DNA from: an uncultured Tissierellia bacterium
GTDB taxonomy: Bacteria > Bacillota > Clostridia > Tissierellales > Peptoniphilaceae
Assembly: GCA_947278105.1 (NCBI GenBank)
Contig: CAMYOR010000018.1
Coordinates: 1-12,675 of the forward strand
Direction: 5' to 3'
Length of the DNA stretch: 12,675 nucleotides
The translations under genes and the position numbers were made by a program. Below are positions 5,620-12,673 of this stretch, piece by piece. Every line of letters begins with the position of its first letter. The stretch's first letter is position 1. The notes below the pieces were generated by a model. That model did no database searches and was not told the origin of the DNA. It was given only the letters and a program-made list of their open reading frames with translations.

Positions 5620-7513
5620 TTTTTGCCCTCCGAGCCTGCTCAAGGTAAATGAGAAGAACATTGATGTCTGCAGGAGAAACGCCGGAAATTCGGGAGGCCT
5701 GGCCGACGGATTCGGGTTTTATTTGATTGAGCTTCTGGACCGCTTCCTTTTTTAGGCCAAAGATCTTTGAGTAATCGTCAATATCGAGCTTTCTTGCCTC
5801 CAGCTTTTTGAATTTTTCTATCTTCATCTCTTCTTTTTTTATGTAGCCTTCATATTTGATTTCCGTTTCCAGTTCAAACTGAATTTCCCGGGGAAGATTG
5901 GGCCGGGCGGGATCCAGCGGCGCCAGGCTTTCATAGGAAAGCTCTGGCCGCTTCAAAAGCTCCGCCAGACTTTGTCCCTTTTTAAGGGGAGCCGAGCCCT
6001 GCTCTTCCAGCCACTGATTCATCTTTTCCGTGGGATTGACCTGGCGGCTTGAAAGGCGGGCCCTTTCTTTTTTAAGGAGGTCTTTCTTCTGAACCATCAG
6101 CTCATACCTTTGCGGGGAGACCAGACCGATCTTATGGGCGAGCTCCGTCAGCCGAAGGTCTGCGTTATCCTGGCGGAGACTGAGCCGGTATTCGCACCGG
6201 GAAGTCATCATCCGGTAGGGTTCATTGGTCCCCTTGGTGACCAAATCGTCAATGAGTACGCCGATGTAGGCCTGGCTCCGGTCCAGGATAAAGGGCTCTT
6301 TTCCGTCAATAAGAAGGGCGGCGTTAATTCCCGCCATAAGACCCTGTCCGGCGGCTTCTTCATAGCCGGAAGACCCATTGATCTGTCCGGCGAAAAAAAG
6401 GCCCTTAAGGCCCATGTATTCCAGGCTTCTTTTTAAAGCCCGGGCATCAATACAATCATATTCAATCCCATAGGCCGGCCGCATAATTTCCGCCTTTTCC
6501 AGGCCGGGAACGGTGCGAACATACATTTCCTGAATTTCTAGAGGGAGGGTAGAGCTGAGTCCGTCGACATAAATTTCATCGGTCGAAGCCCCTTCCGGTT
6601 CAAGAAAAATCTGATGGTGCTCATGGTCAGGAAAACGGACCATCTTATCTTCAATGGAAGGACAATAGCGGGGGCCGACCCCGTGATCTTCTCCCGAATA
6701 CATGGTCGCCCGGGTGAGGTTTTCTTCGATGATCTCCCGAGTTCTTTGATTGGTATGGGTCAGATAACAGGGGATCTGTTTTTCGGCATCAAATTCCTTG
6801 TCTTGATTTAAAAAGGAGAAGGGGATAATGCGGTCGTCTCCTTTTTGGATAAGGGTTTTGGAATAGTCAATACTTCTTTTATTGACTCGGGGCGGGGTTC
6901 CCGTTTTAAAGCGCATCAGAGGAAGCCCCATCTCCCGCAGGCTCTCCGTTAAGTATAGGGAAGGCTTTTGCCCATGGGGGCCGGAGGAATAGGTCAGCTC
7001 ACCCATGAGGATTTGTCCGTTAAGAAAAGTCCCCGTGCAGACAATAACGCACTTACAGGGGTAATAAGCCCCCTGGACGGTCTCCACCCCGCATATTCTC
7101 TGGTCGTCATGGTCAATCCTCTTTACCTCGGCTTCGACCAGGCTGAGATTTTCTTCCCTTTCAATTACCCTCTTCATTTCTTCATGGTAACGCCTTTTAT
7201 CGGCCTGAACCCGGAGGGAATGGATGGCAGAGCCTTTTGAAAGGTTGAGCATCCGGGATTGGAGAAAGGTCTCGTCAATGGTCAGGGCCATCTGCCCTCC
7301 CAGGGCATCGATTTCTCGGACCAGGTGCCCCTTTCCTGTTCCGCCGACATTGGGATTGCAGGGCATATCGGCAACCGATTCCAGGCTAATGGAAGAAAGG
7401 ACAGTCTTTTTGCCCAGACGGGCAGAGGCAAGGGCCGCCTCGCAGCCGGCATGGCCCGCTCCGATCACAAAAACGTCCACGGGTTCCTTTTTAAATGCTT
7501 TAAGTTCCTTCAT
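5609..7513 (-). CDS. mnmG: tRNA uridine-5-carboxymethylaminomethyl synthesis enzyme MnmG
   Basis: MnmG (GidA) is the FAD-binding partner of MnmE; together they install the cmnm5/nm5 group on U34 of certain tRNAs. The 634 residues contain the dinucleotide-binding loop VIGAGHAGCEAA (16-27), NVGGTGKGHLVREIDALGG (55-73), CTGTFLNG (159-166), GPRYCPSIEDK (280-290) and FAGQINGSSGYEEAAGQG (374-391), all hallmarks of the family. The ATG at 7511-7513 has AAGGAG a few bases upstream. A TTG codon eight codons further up (7535-7537) would overlap the mnmE 3' end and is less likely. The gap to mnmE is 8 nt and the stop overlaps the rsmG start, so the three genes form a tight operon. Confidence 0.97.
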   Translation of the reverse strand: MKELKAFKKEPVDVFVIGAGHAGCEAALASARLGKKTVLSSISLESVADMPCNPNVGGTGKGHLVREIDALGGQMALTIDETFLQSRMLNLSKGSAIHSLRVQADKRRYHEEMKRVIEREENLSLVEAEVKRIDHDDQRICGVETVQGAYYPCKCVIVCTGTFLNGQILMGELTYSSGPHGQKPSLYLTESLREMGLPLMRFKTGTPPRVNKRSIDYSKTLIQKGDDRIIPFSFLNQDKEFDAEKQIPCYLTHTNQRTREIIEENLTRATMYSGEDHGVGPRYCPSIEDKMVRFPDHEHHQIFLEPEGASTDEIYVDGLSSTLPLEIQEMYVRTVPGLEKAEIMRPAYGIEYDCIDARALKRSLEYMGLKGLFFAGQINGSSGYEEAAGQGLMAGINAALLIDGKEPFILDRSQAYIGVLIDDLVTKGTNEPYRMMTSRCEYRLSLRQDNADLRLTELAHKIGLVSPQRYELMVQKKDLLKKERARLSSRQVNPTEKMNQWLEEQGSAPLKKGQSLAELLKRPELSYESLAPLDPARPNLPREIQFELETEIKYEGYIKKEEMKIEKFKKLEARKLDIDDYSKIFGLKKEAVQKLNQIKPESVGQASRISGVSPADINVLLIYLEQARRAKSGR

Positions 7514-7521
7514 CGTTCTCC

Positions 7522-8946
7522 TTACTTTCCTATACAAAAATCCTGGAATATTTTGTTGAGGATGTCCTCGTCAATTTCTTCTCCGGTGATTTGCGCCAGC
7601 TTCTCATAGGCAAGCGAAAGGTCCACATCACAGGCATCCAGGGGGATTCCTCTTTGCATATCATCCAGCGCATTTTTTAAAAGATCCCGGGCCTCTTGAA
7701 GGAGGCGCTGGTGGCGGACGTTGGTTATGGCAATCTCCTCGCCCTCCCGATTCGAATCGAAAAAGAGGGCTCGAATGGCTTCTTTTAACTCTTCCAATCC
7801 CTGTCCTTCCTTGGCGGATATTTCAATAACTGGGTCGGAAGGGTGGGCTTTTTTCCAATCCTGGATAAAAACGTCAATGGACGGCTCCCTTTGAAGGTCG
7901 GACTTATTAACCAAAAGAATCCTGGGGATCTTTCCGGCTTCTTCCATTAAAGACCAGTCTTCCTTGCTGAGGGTCCGGGACCCGTCGAAAAGAAGGAGGG
8001 CAAGATCTGCCTTCTTTAAAAGATCCCGGCTTTTTTCCACTCCCATGGCCTCGACGAGATTATCCGTCTCCCGAATTCCGGCCGTATCAATGAGTCTTAG
8101 CTCCAGGCCGTCGATCTGGTAGGATTCTTCAATCGCATCCCGGGTCGTTCCCGGAATATCGGTGACAATGGCTCGGTTATCTTCCAAAAGGGCATTTAAA
8201 AGGGAAGACTTTCCAACATTGGGCTTTCCGACAATCACCGTTCCGATGCCTTCCCGAAGAAGCCTTCCTGTTTCGGCTCCTTCCAAAAGCTGGTCCATCT
8301 CCTCTAAAATCGCCTTTCCTTTTTCGAGCGTGGGGGAGAGGGGAGGATCCTCCAGGGCATCTTCCATGAAATTAATCGTGTACTCCACCCGAGAAAGGAG
8401 GACCAAAAAAGAATCCTTCAGTTTTTTCATCTTCCCGGAAAGCTTTCCGGAAAGCTGATCTTCAGCCGCTTGCTGGGACCGGGTCGTTTTTGCATCAATA
8501 ATATCCTTAACGGCTTCGGCCTGGGTTAGATCGATTCTTCCATTTAAAAAAGCTCTTTTGGTAAATTCCCCCGGGTCCGCCAGCCGGGCTCCCTCCTGAA
8601 GGAGGATCGTAAGGATCCGCCTTACGGCCACCGGCCCCCCATGGGCATTGATTTCGACCAGATCCTCGCCCGTATAGGAATTAGGACCCATAAAAGAGGA
8701 AACCAGAACCTCATCAATGATCTCGCCCCGGTAGAGGATGTGGCCAAAGCGAAGTTTTCGGTCCTCGTCCCTTTGAAAAGCCCTTCCGGAAAAGGGCTTA
8801 AAAAGCCTCTCTCCAATGGCAATAGCTTCTGGCCCGCTCAGGCGGATAATGCTGATTCCCGCCGGTCCAAGGGCCGTGGAAATAGCGGCAATCGTATCAT
8901 TTTCAACGATTCCCATGGGCTGGCCTTTTTGCTTTTCCTCGTTCAT
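7522..8946 (-). CDS. mnmE: tRNA modification GTPase MnmE
   Basis: MnmE (TrmE/ThdF) is a K+-activated GTPase that, with MnmG, modifies the wobble uridine of tRNA. The 474 residues show the tetrahydrofolate-binding N-terminal domain (NDTIAAISTALGPAGISIIR, 16-35), the helical domain, and an inserted G domain. The G domain has GKPNVGKS (240-247), PGTTRD (265-270), DTAG (287-290), NKSD (347-350) and SAKEG (377-381). The protein ends with the diagnostic CIGK (471-474). I chose the ATG at 8944-8946 because AAGGAGGA lies about 6 nt upstream; another in-frame ATG at 8983-8985 has no such site. A promoter lies about 75 nt upstream, and the gene heads the mnmE-mnmG-rsmG operon. Confidence 0.97.
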   Translation of the reverse strand: MNEEKQKGQPMGIVENDTIAAISTALGPAGISIIRLSGPEAIAIGERLFKPFSGRAFQRDEDRKLRFGHILYRGEIIDEVLVSSFMGPNSYTGEDLVEINAHGGPVAVRRILTILLQEGARLADPGEFTKRAFLNGRIDLTQAEAVKDIIDAKTTRSQQAAEDQLSGKLSGKMKKLKDSFLVLLSRVEYTINFMEDALEDPPLSPTLEKGKAILEEMDQLLEGAETGRLLREGIGTVIVGKPNVGKSSLLNALLEDNRAIVTDIPGTTRDAIEESYQIDGLELRLIDTAGIRETDNLVEAMGVEKSRDLLKKADLALLLFDGSRTLSKEDWSLMEEAGKIPRILLVNKSDLQREPSIDVFIQDWKKAHPSDPVIEISAKEGQGLEELKEAIRALFFDSNREGEEIAITNVRHQRLLQEARDLLKNALDDMQRGIPLDACDVDLSLAYEKLAQITGEEIDEDILNKIFQDFCIGK

Positions 8947-9017
8947 CTTTTCCTCCTTCCTCAGGCGGGTTAGGGCCCTAATCATGACTTTAAAGCCTCA
9001 GGTCTTCTTTCTTTAGT

Positions 9018-9023
9018 ATTATA
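9018..9023 (-). promoter_or_regulatory. Putative -10 element for the mnmE-mnmG-rsmG operon
   Basis: The minus strand has a consensus TATAAT about 72 nt upstream of the mnmE ATG and directly after a terminator, where a new promoter is expected. No clear -35 hexamer is visible. A small dyad, TCTTCT-TTG-AGAAGA, ends just before the -10 and overlaps the spacer; it could be an operator or chance. Confidence 0.45.
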
Positions 9024-9058
9024 TCTTCTCAAAGAAGAGATGGTGGAAAAATGCGCAA

Positions 9059-9100
9059 AAAAAGCAGGGCCCTCCGAATACCTGGAAGGCTATGCTTTTT
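9059..9100 (-). terminator. Hairpin terminator, probably bidirectional, between the surface-protein remnant and mnmE
   Basis: On the minus strand AAAAAGCA pairs with TGCTTTTT and, after a 2-nt internal loop, GCCTTCC pairs with GGAGGGC (one G-T wobble) around an 8-nt apical loop. A run of seven T follows (complement of 9057-9063). The A-rich left arm gives a T run on the plus strand too, so it could work both ways. It lies about 120 nt past the final stop of the surface-protein remnant and may be that lost gene's original terminator. Confidence 0.7.
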
Positions 9101-9220
9101 CAAATTGATAAATCTATTAACCTTGTGATATTAGAGGGAAAGATGCCCTGATCATCTCTTGTCTAAAACAGTGCTCAACCCCCTTTCAAAAAGATCTATT
9201 TCAGAAAATAAATTAATTTT

Positions 9221-9451
9221 CTATTGGTTGTCTCTTTTTCTTCCCCCGATGAAACCCACAAGCCCTATAGCTGAGACTCCCAGGAACAAGGCCGCCGCCA
9301 TGATAATCGGGGAATCTCCTGATTAATTCTTTTCGCTTAGATCCAGCGCTTTTCCTGTATATTCTCCATCTGCATAAAGCCTTACGGTAATCTGATCTGG
9401 ACGGTTTTGATCGATATCATCCTTATCCTTCCAAACCTTATGGTTACAGCT
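9221..9451 (-). pseudogene. 3' remnant of a sortase-anchored surface protein (Cna_B domain fragment plus cell-wall sorting tail)
   Basis: In one minus-strand frame, from codon AGC (9449-9451, just after an in-frame TGA at 9452-9454) to TAG (9221-9223), two pieces of a Gram-positive wall protein remain. The first, KVWKDKDDIDQNRPD followed by QITVRLYADGEYTGKALDLSEKN, matches the start of a Cna B-type (CnaB) domain: a W, spaced Asp residues, RP, then a V-x-L-x-A-DG strand. It stops at TAA (9323-9325). The same frame resumes with SGDSPIIMAAALFLG, a hydrophobic stretch, then GGRKRDNQ and TAG. That is the layout of an LPxTG-type tail: GD(S), membrane span, basic end. The C-terminal half of CnaB and the pentapeptide motif are missing, so an internal deletion plus stop codons is inferred. 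No start codon or ribosome site is visible and no intact gene lies nearby. Confidence 0.75.
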
Positions 9452-9554
9452 TCATTGAGGAAAAAGTAACACAAAAGATACAACTCTGGAAGAGAAAATG
9501 AAAGATTTTTGACATCACTAGCAATAATTTTATGGGAAGGAGTTTCAGAAAAAA

Positions 9555-9590
9555 TATCACCCCTTTCTTATTTTCAAGAAAGGGGTGATA
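9555..9590 (-). terminator. Strong intrinsic terminator after jag
   Basis: A perfect 15-bp inverted repeat (TATCACCCCTTTCTT and its complement) surrounds a 6-nt loop, followed on the minus strand by six T (complement of 9549-9554). It lies 85 nt past the jag stop and should end the rpmH-rnpA-yidD-yidC-jag transcript. There is no T run on the plus-strand side. Confidence 0.9.
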
Positions 9591-9675
9591 ACATGAGCAC
9601 ACAGGTGACTTCAAAGCTCATAAATTTTGGTTAAATACAGGTAAACTTCTCCATGAGTAGGACTCTATTGGTGTT

Positions 9676-10857
9676 CTATGAGGAAAAATTCTTATTTTCC
9701 GGTTCCCTATAGCGGATGACCACCCGACGGTTCGGATCCCTTCCTTCAGAAACGGTGACAATGTCACTCATCCCCTGGAGGGCGGTGTGAACGATCCGGC
9801 GCTCATAGGCATTCATGGGCTCCAGGCTCATTTTCCGGTGGTTTTTTTTGACCTTTTCTGCATTCCGGCGAGCCATTTTTTCAATCTTCACCTTCCTGCG
9901 AATCCGATATGCGCCCACATCCACGAAGACCCGGTAATGGTCCCGAGTGCGGTGGTTCAGGGAGACGCTCAACAGGTACTGCAGGGCGCTTAGGGTCTCT
10001 CCCCGCCGTCCAATGATAATGCCCGTATCCGAATCGGAAATCTCTACGATTTCAAAATAGAGGTTTCCGTCTTTTTCCCTTCCTTCGACGCCGGCTTCAA
10101 TGTGCATTTGGGTAAGGGTCTCTTTCAACCATTGGCAGCCGGTGGTAAGAACCTCGGCGGGGTCTAGGAAGTCAGAATTTTCCAAGGGTTCTTCTGCTAG
10201 CTCTTCCCCGATCTTGACCGAAGCTTCCTCCGTCCTTAGCTCCTCATAAATGGAAGCCTTAAGAGGAGAAGTCTTTTCTGAGGAGGGTTCTTCAATTTTC
10301 TCTTCTTTGAGGGGGACGGGTGGATTTTCCTTGGAAAGCTCCGCTTTTAAGAGATCCTCAATCCGCAGGCCTTCCTCTTCCTGGGTTTCGACCTTGGAAA
10401 CAGGAATCTTCGGCATTTCCGGCTCTTTAATTGGCTGGGGGGCTGGCTCTTCCGGGGCTTTTACGGGCTGGACTTCCTCTTTTTCCGGTGCGGGGATTTT
10501 TACTCCGCCTTCTTTTTTTTCTTCCCGGTTTTTCGGAACCTGTGATTCTACGATTTTTTTCGCCGTAGGAATCTTTTTCATTGGTTTTTCAATCGGTTCA
10601 AAATGGGTGGTTTTCTTTTTTCGATCGTCCCATTCCTTCTTCTCTTTTTCTAAAAGATCTTTATAGGAATCACTTTTCAAAGAAATTCGAACCACGGCAT
10701 CCTTTGCCCCGAAGACCCCCAGAAATCCTCCCTTGGCTTCCGAAAGAACTTCGATTTTTACATCATCCGGACTCGCCTTTAAGTCCTTTAATCCTTCCTG
10801 GACGGCCTCTTCAACCGTTTTTCCTGTTTTTACAACGGTATTTAATTCTTTTGACAT
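9676..10857 (-). CDS. jag: RNA-binding protein Jag (KhpB/EloR family)
   Basis: Jag/KhpB is a cytoplasmic RNA-binding protein which, with KhpA in streptococci, affects cell elongation and small-RNA biology; it is typically encoded after yidC. The 393 residues have the Jag_N domain (1-60, with GGFLGVFGAKDAVVRI at 43-58), a linker from about 65 to 230 rich in Glu, Lys and Pro, a KH domain with the loop IIIGRRGETLSALQYL (280-295), and an R3H domain ending near 385 with its R-x3-H signature in ERRIVH (352-357). Many homologues are about 200-300 residues; the extra length here is in the linker. The start is 59 nt past the yidC stop, with GAGG upstream, and an intrinsic terminator follows. Confidence 0.95.
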   Translation of the reverse strand: MSKELNTVVKTGKTVEEAVQEGLKDLKASPDDVKIEVLSEAKGGFLGVFGAKDAVVRISLKSDSYKDLLEKEKKEWDDRKKKTTHFEPIEKPMKKIPTAKKIVESQVPKNREEKKEGGVKIPAPEKEEVQPVKAPEEPAPQPIKEPEMPKIPVSKVETQEEEGLRIEDLLKAELSKENPPVPLKEEKIEEPSSEKTSPLKASIYEELRTEEASVKIGEELAEEPLENSDFLDPAEVLTTGCQWLKETLTQMHIEAGVEGREKDGNLYFEIVEISDSDTGIIIGRRGETLSALQYLLSVSLNHRTRDHYRVFVDVGAYRIRRKVKIEKMARRNAEKVKKNHRKMSLEPMNAYERRIVHTALQGMSDIVTVSEGRDPNRRVVIRYREPENKNFSS

Positions 10858-10916
10858 GGCCTCAATTCTCTTTTCATTTTTATCGATAAATATCGTCTCT
10901 TTCCCGGGTCCTCGCT

Positions 10917-11636
10917 CTAAGTCCTAGAACCGGCGCTTTCCCTAATCTTGACAATCAGGGTGGTGATCCCGCGGAAGAGGATTTCAAAAATATTGCCCAT
11001 GGCCCAGTAAAGCAAAAGACCCGCTGACCATTTAATCGTAATAACGTAAAACATGATGGGCATATATTTCAGGAAGCTGGTGGACATTCCCGCCTGCTCC
11101 TGTTGTTTCATCTGCGGATTTAAAAGGGTGACCCCCAGCTGGGTGACCATATTCACCAGCGGAATTCCAAACCAGGCTTTGGGATCCGCCTGGGTAAGGT
11201 TTGGAATCCAGAAAAAGTTTTTTTGAATCCGGTCAATGGCTGCCGGATCCTCAAACATATATTTCCCTGGTTTTTGGATCACATAGAAAAGGGCAATGAT
11301 CAGAACAAACTGAATAACCATGGGAAGGCATCCCGAACAGCCGGCCATGGTCAGATTGTGTTCCTTATAATACTCCTGGGTTTTTTGCTGGAGTACCCGC
11401 TCGTCGTAGCTGTATTTTTCCTTGATCTTATCCAGCTCCGGCTGCATTTTCTGCATCTGTTCAGAAACCTGAGTCGATTTCCAGGTCAGAGGGATGGTGA
11501 TGATTTTACTCACCAGCGCCATGGTGATAAGGGTCATTGCCAAGTAAGAAACCTGGGCTGGTTCCGACCCCAGGCTCACAAAGTTCATATAAATCCACTT
11601 CATGAGCTGGCCAAAAAGTTCACTGATAAAAGACAT
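10917..11636 (-). CDS. yidC: Membrane protein insertase YidC (OxaA/SpoIIIJ type)
   Basis: YidC inserts and folds membrane proteins alone or with SecYEG. The 239 residues show five hydrophobic segments (about 5-22, 29-50, 103-121, 154-172, 190-225) and the coiled cytoplasmic hairpin QMQKMQPELDKIKEKY (60-75) between segments 2 and 3. The N terminus, MSFISELFGQLMKWIY, has no lipobox, unlike Bacillus SpoIIIJ but like clostridial YidC. The hydrophilic-groove residue, usually Arg in the R-(L/I)-x3-P-L context (R73 in SpoIIIJ), aligns with Lys44 in VSKIITIPL, so charge is kept. The ATG has GGAG 7 nt upstream and lies 20 nt past yidD. Confidence 0.95.
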   Translation of the reverse strand: MSFISELFGQLMKWIYMNFVSLGSEPAQVSYLAMTLITMALVSKIITIPLTWKSTQVSEQMQKMQPELDKIKEKYSYDERVLQQKTQEYYKEHNLTMAGCSGCLPMVIQFVLIIALFYVIQKPGKYMFEDPAAIDRIQKNFFWIPNLTQADPKAWFGIPLVNMVTQLGVTLLNPQMKQQEQAGMSTSFLKYMPIMFYVITIKWSAGLLLYWAMGNIFEILFRGITTLIVKIRESAGSRT

Positions 11637-11656
11637 CTTTACTCCAATAATCTCAT

Positions 11657-11872
11657 TTAAGGCCGCAGAGGATCCCTTCCTCCCCGGGAAAAAGGATTAC
11701 ACCTTAATATTCTCCAAAGGGTAAGGACAAGGGCAGTGGAAAAACGATAACGGCGGAAGGCTTCCAGGCTGTAAGAAGAACAGGTCGGTTCATAGCGGCA
11801 TTTTCCCTGACCGAATAGGGGAGAAAGGAAGCGCTGATAGAAAAGGATGAGGTTTTGCGCAATTTTATTCAT
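11657..11872 (-). CDS. yidD: Membrane protein insertion efficiency factor YidD
   Basis: YidD is a small membrane-associated protein that aids YidC-dependent insertion. The 71-residue sequence has the family features in order: FYQRFLSPLFG (11-21), CRYEPTCSSYSLEAFRRY (25-42), RILRCNPFSRGGRDP (54-68), and conserved cysteines at 25, 31 and 58. Its start overlaps the end of rnpA by 8 nt (ATGAATAA), which suggests translational coupling; AGGA lies about 9 nt upstream. yidC follows after 20 nt. Confidence 0.95.
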   Translation of the reverse strand: MNKIAQNLILFYQRFLSPLFGQGKCRYEPTCSSYSLEAFRRYRFSTALVLTLWRILRCNPFSRGGRDPLRP

Positions 11873-12290
11873 GTTTTTTTTCCTGGAGTGCGCATTCTGC
11901 TTCCTTCTTTTTTTCTTTTCCCGGTTCTTCGGGGATCGTTTTTTTCGCCTTCTTTTCTTTTTTCTGAATCCAAAGATTTAAACAGTGAAAAAGAGAAGCT
12001 TCCAGCTCTGAATAAGATTTTCCGACGGCGAGGGGATTGGGGATAATAATATAGTCATAAGCTTTGGGAAATTCTTCCTCGTGGAGACGGACGATTTCTC
12101 GAAGCTGTCTTTTCAGGCGATTTCTCGTCACCGCCTTTCCCAATTTTTTGGAAAGAGAAAAACCATAACGATTAGCCTCTTTTCCATTTCTCCTGCCAAA
12201 AATCCTAAACTCATGATTATAGGCCCGGCGGCCCTTCCTATATGCACGGACAAAATCCGCATTTCTCCTCAAGCGAAGATCTTTTTTCAT
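11865..12290 (-). CDS. rnpA: Ribonuclease P protein component
   Basis: RnpA is the protein subunit of RNase P, which binds the catalytic RNA and the 5' leader of pre-tRNA. The 141-residue protein starts MKKDLRLRRNADFVRAYRKG and has the RNR motif KAVTRNRLKRQLRE (52-65) and DYIIIPNP (79-86). The family is usually about 105-125 residues; here a Lys/Glu-rich tail of about 30 residues follows the last core helix near residue 110. I start at the ATG 12288-12290, five nt after GGAGG, not at the TTG one codon upstream. The tail ends in the overlap with yidD, and rpmH lies 39 nt upstream. Confidence 0.95.
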   Translation of the reverse strand: MKKDLRLRRNADFVRAYRKGRRAYNHEFRIFGRRNGKEANRYGFSLSKKLGKAVTRNRLKRQLREIVRLHEEEFPKAYDYIIIPNPLAVGKSYSELEASLFHCLNLWIQKKEKKAKKTIPEEPGKEKKKEAECALQEKKHE

Positions 12291-12329
12291 CAAAACCTCC
12301 GGTCAGAGTCTTCACTGCCGGATCCATAA

Positions 12330-12464
12330 TTAAGCGGACAGTTTTTTTCTGCCTTTTTTTCTTCTGGCGCGAAGCACTCTGCGCCCGGCCTTGGTGGACA
12401 TTCTCTTCATAAACCCATGGTCATGGGCTCTTTTTCTCGTGTTCGGCTGATAGGTTCTTTTCAT
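12330..12464 (-). CDS. rpmH: 50S ribosomal protein L34
   Basis: L34 is a small, very basic protein of the large ribosomal subunit. The 44-residue product starts MKRTYQPNTRKRAHDHGF and ends RKKGRKKLSA, with the family blocks KRMSTKAGRRVL and RARRKKGRKKLS; length is exactly typical (44-46). An AGGAGG site lies 8 nt upstream of the ATG at 12462-12464. It is the first gene of the rpmH-rnpA-yidD-yidC-jag operon, the usual neighbour of the origin and dnaA in Firmicutes, and is preceded by a consensus promoter and a structured leader. Confidence 0.97.
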   Translation of the reverse strand: MKRTYQPNTRKRAHDHGFMKRMSTKAGRRVLRARRKKGRKKLSA

Positions 12465-12479
12465 CTTTTTTTCCTCCTC

Positions 12480-12549
12480 GTGAACGCTCCCGGTTCCATT
12501 GGAAATTGACGTAAAAAAGAAACTCGGACCAATGAGCTTCCGGGAACAC
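12480..12549 (-). other. Structured 5' leader of rpmH mRNA
   Basis: The predicted untranslated leader (about 88 nt) can form a long stem-loop. TTCCCGG (complement of 12540-12546) pairs with CCGGGAG (complement of 12487-12493), with one G-U pair. CATTGG pairs with CCAATG (complements of 12529-12534 and 12497-12502). GTG pairs with CAC at the base, around a 4-nt bulge. The apical loop is about 26 nt. The base of the stem ends 1 nt before the AGGAGG ribosome-binding site. No T run follows, so a terminator is unlikely. It matches no riboswitch or r-protein leader I recognise. Confidence 0.5.
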
Positions 12550-12558
12550 AGTTATCTA

Positions 12559-12587
12559 ATTATAAAAAAATTGATTTTTTGTGTCAA
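12559..12587 (-). promoter_or_regulatory. Perfect-consensus sigma-A promoter of the rpmH operon
   Basis: On the minus strand TTGACA (complement of 12582-12587) and TATAAT (complement of 12559-12564) are separated by exactly 17 bp. Transcription should start near 12552, giving a leader of about 88 nt. Both hexamers are perfect consensus, as expected for a growth-rate-critical ribosomal operon beside the origin. Confidence 0.92.
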
Positions 12588-12664
12588 GGAAAGAAAAGGG
12601 TCCTTTTTATGGTTTCTTCTCTGAAAAATAGAGGTTTGGGGGATAATTTTAGGAAAAGTAAAAC

Positions 12665-12673
12665 TTATCCACC
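12665..12673 (+). promoter_or_regulatory. DnaA-box-like 9-mer at the edge of the origin region
   Basis: TTATCCACC matches the DnaA box TTATCCACA at 8 of 9 positions. A weaker match, TTATCCCCC, lies on the other strand at 12638-12646. Position upstream of rpmH, where Firmicutes carry oriC and dnaA, supports the reading, but only the edge is visible and single boxes occur by chance. Confidence 0.4.

Larger units (their letters stand above)
8947..9675. other. 729-bp gap between mnmE and jag with no intact gene
   Basis: From right to left the gap holds the jag operon terminator (9555-9590), a decayed surface-protein 3' end (9221-9451), a second hairpin terminator (9059-9100) and a likely mnmE promoter (9018-9023). 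The stretches 9101-9220 and 9591-9675 show nothing I can name beyond a small AT-rich 7-bp dyad at about 9201-9220 just after the remnant's final stop. No tRNA-like fold or repeat array was seen. Confidence 0.7.

Noticed and set aside
5620..5661. ATG start for rsmG at 5659-5661
   Set aside because: The GTG at 5617-5619 has GGAGGG at good spacing and a much smaller overlap; the added 14 residues look unlike RsmG.
7514..7537. TTG start for mnmG eight codons upstream
   Set aside because: It lies inside the mnmE 3' end, and the downstream ATG has a well-spaced AAGGAG.
9105..9135. Plus-strand promoter-like TTGATA ... TATTAG
   Set aside because: Spacing is 18 bp, the hexamers are imperfect and no plus-strand gene follows.
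9221..9301. A 26-residue hydrophobic peptide (MAAALFLGVSAIG... ending RKRDNQ) as a small membrane protein or toxin
   Set aside because: It is the in-frame tail of the surface-protein remnant. The only AGGAG lies about 13 nt from the ATG, too far for good initiation.
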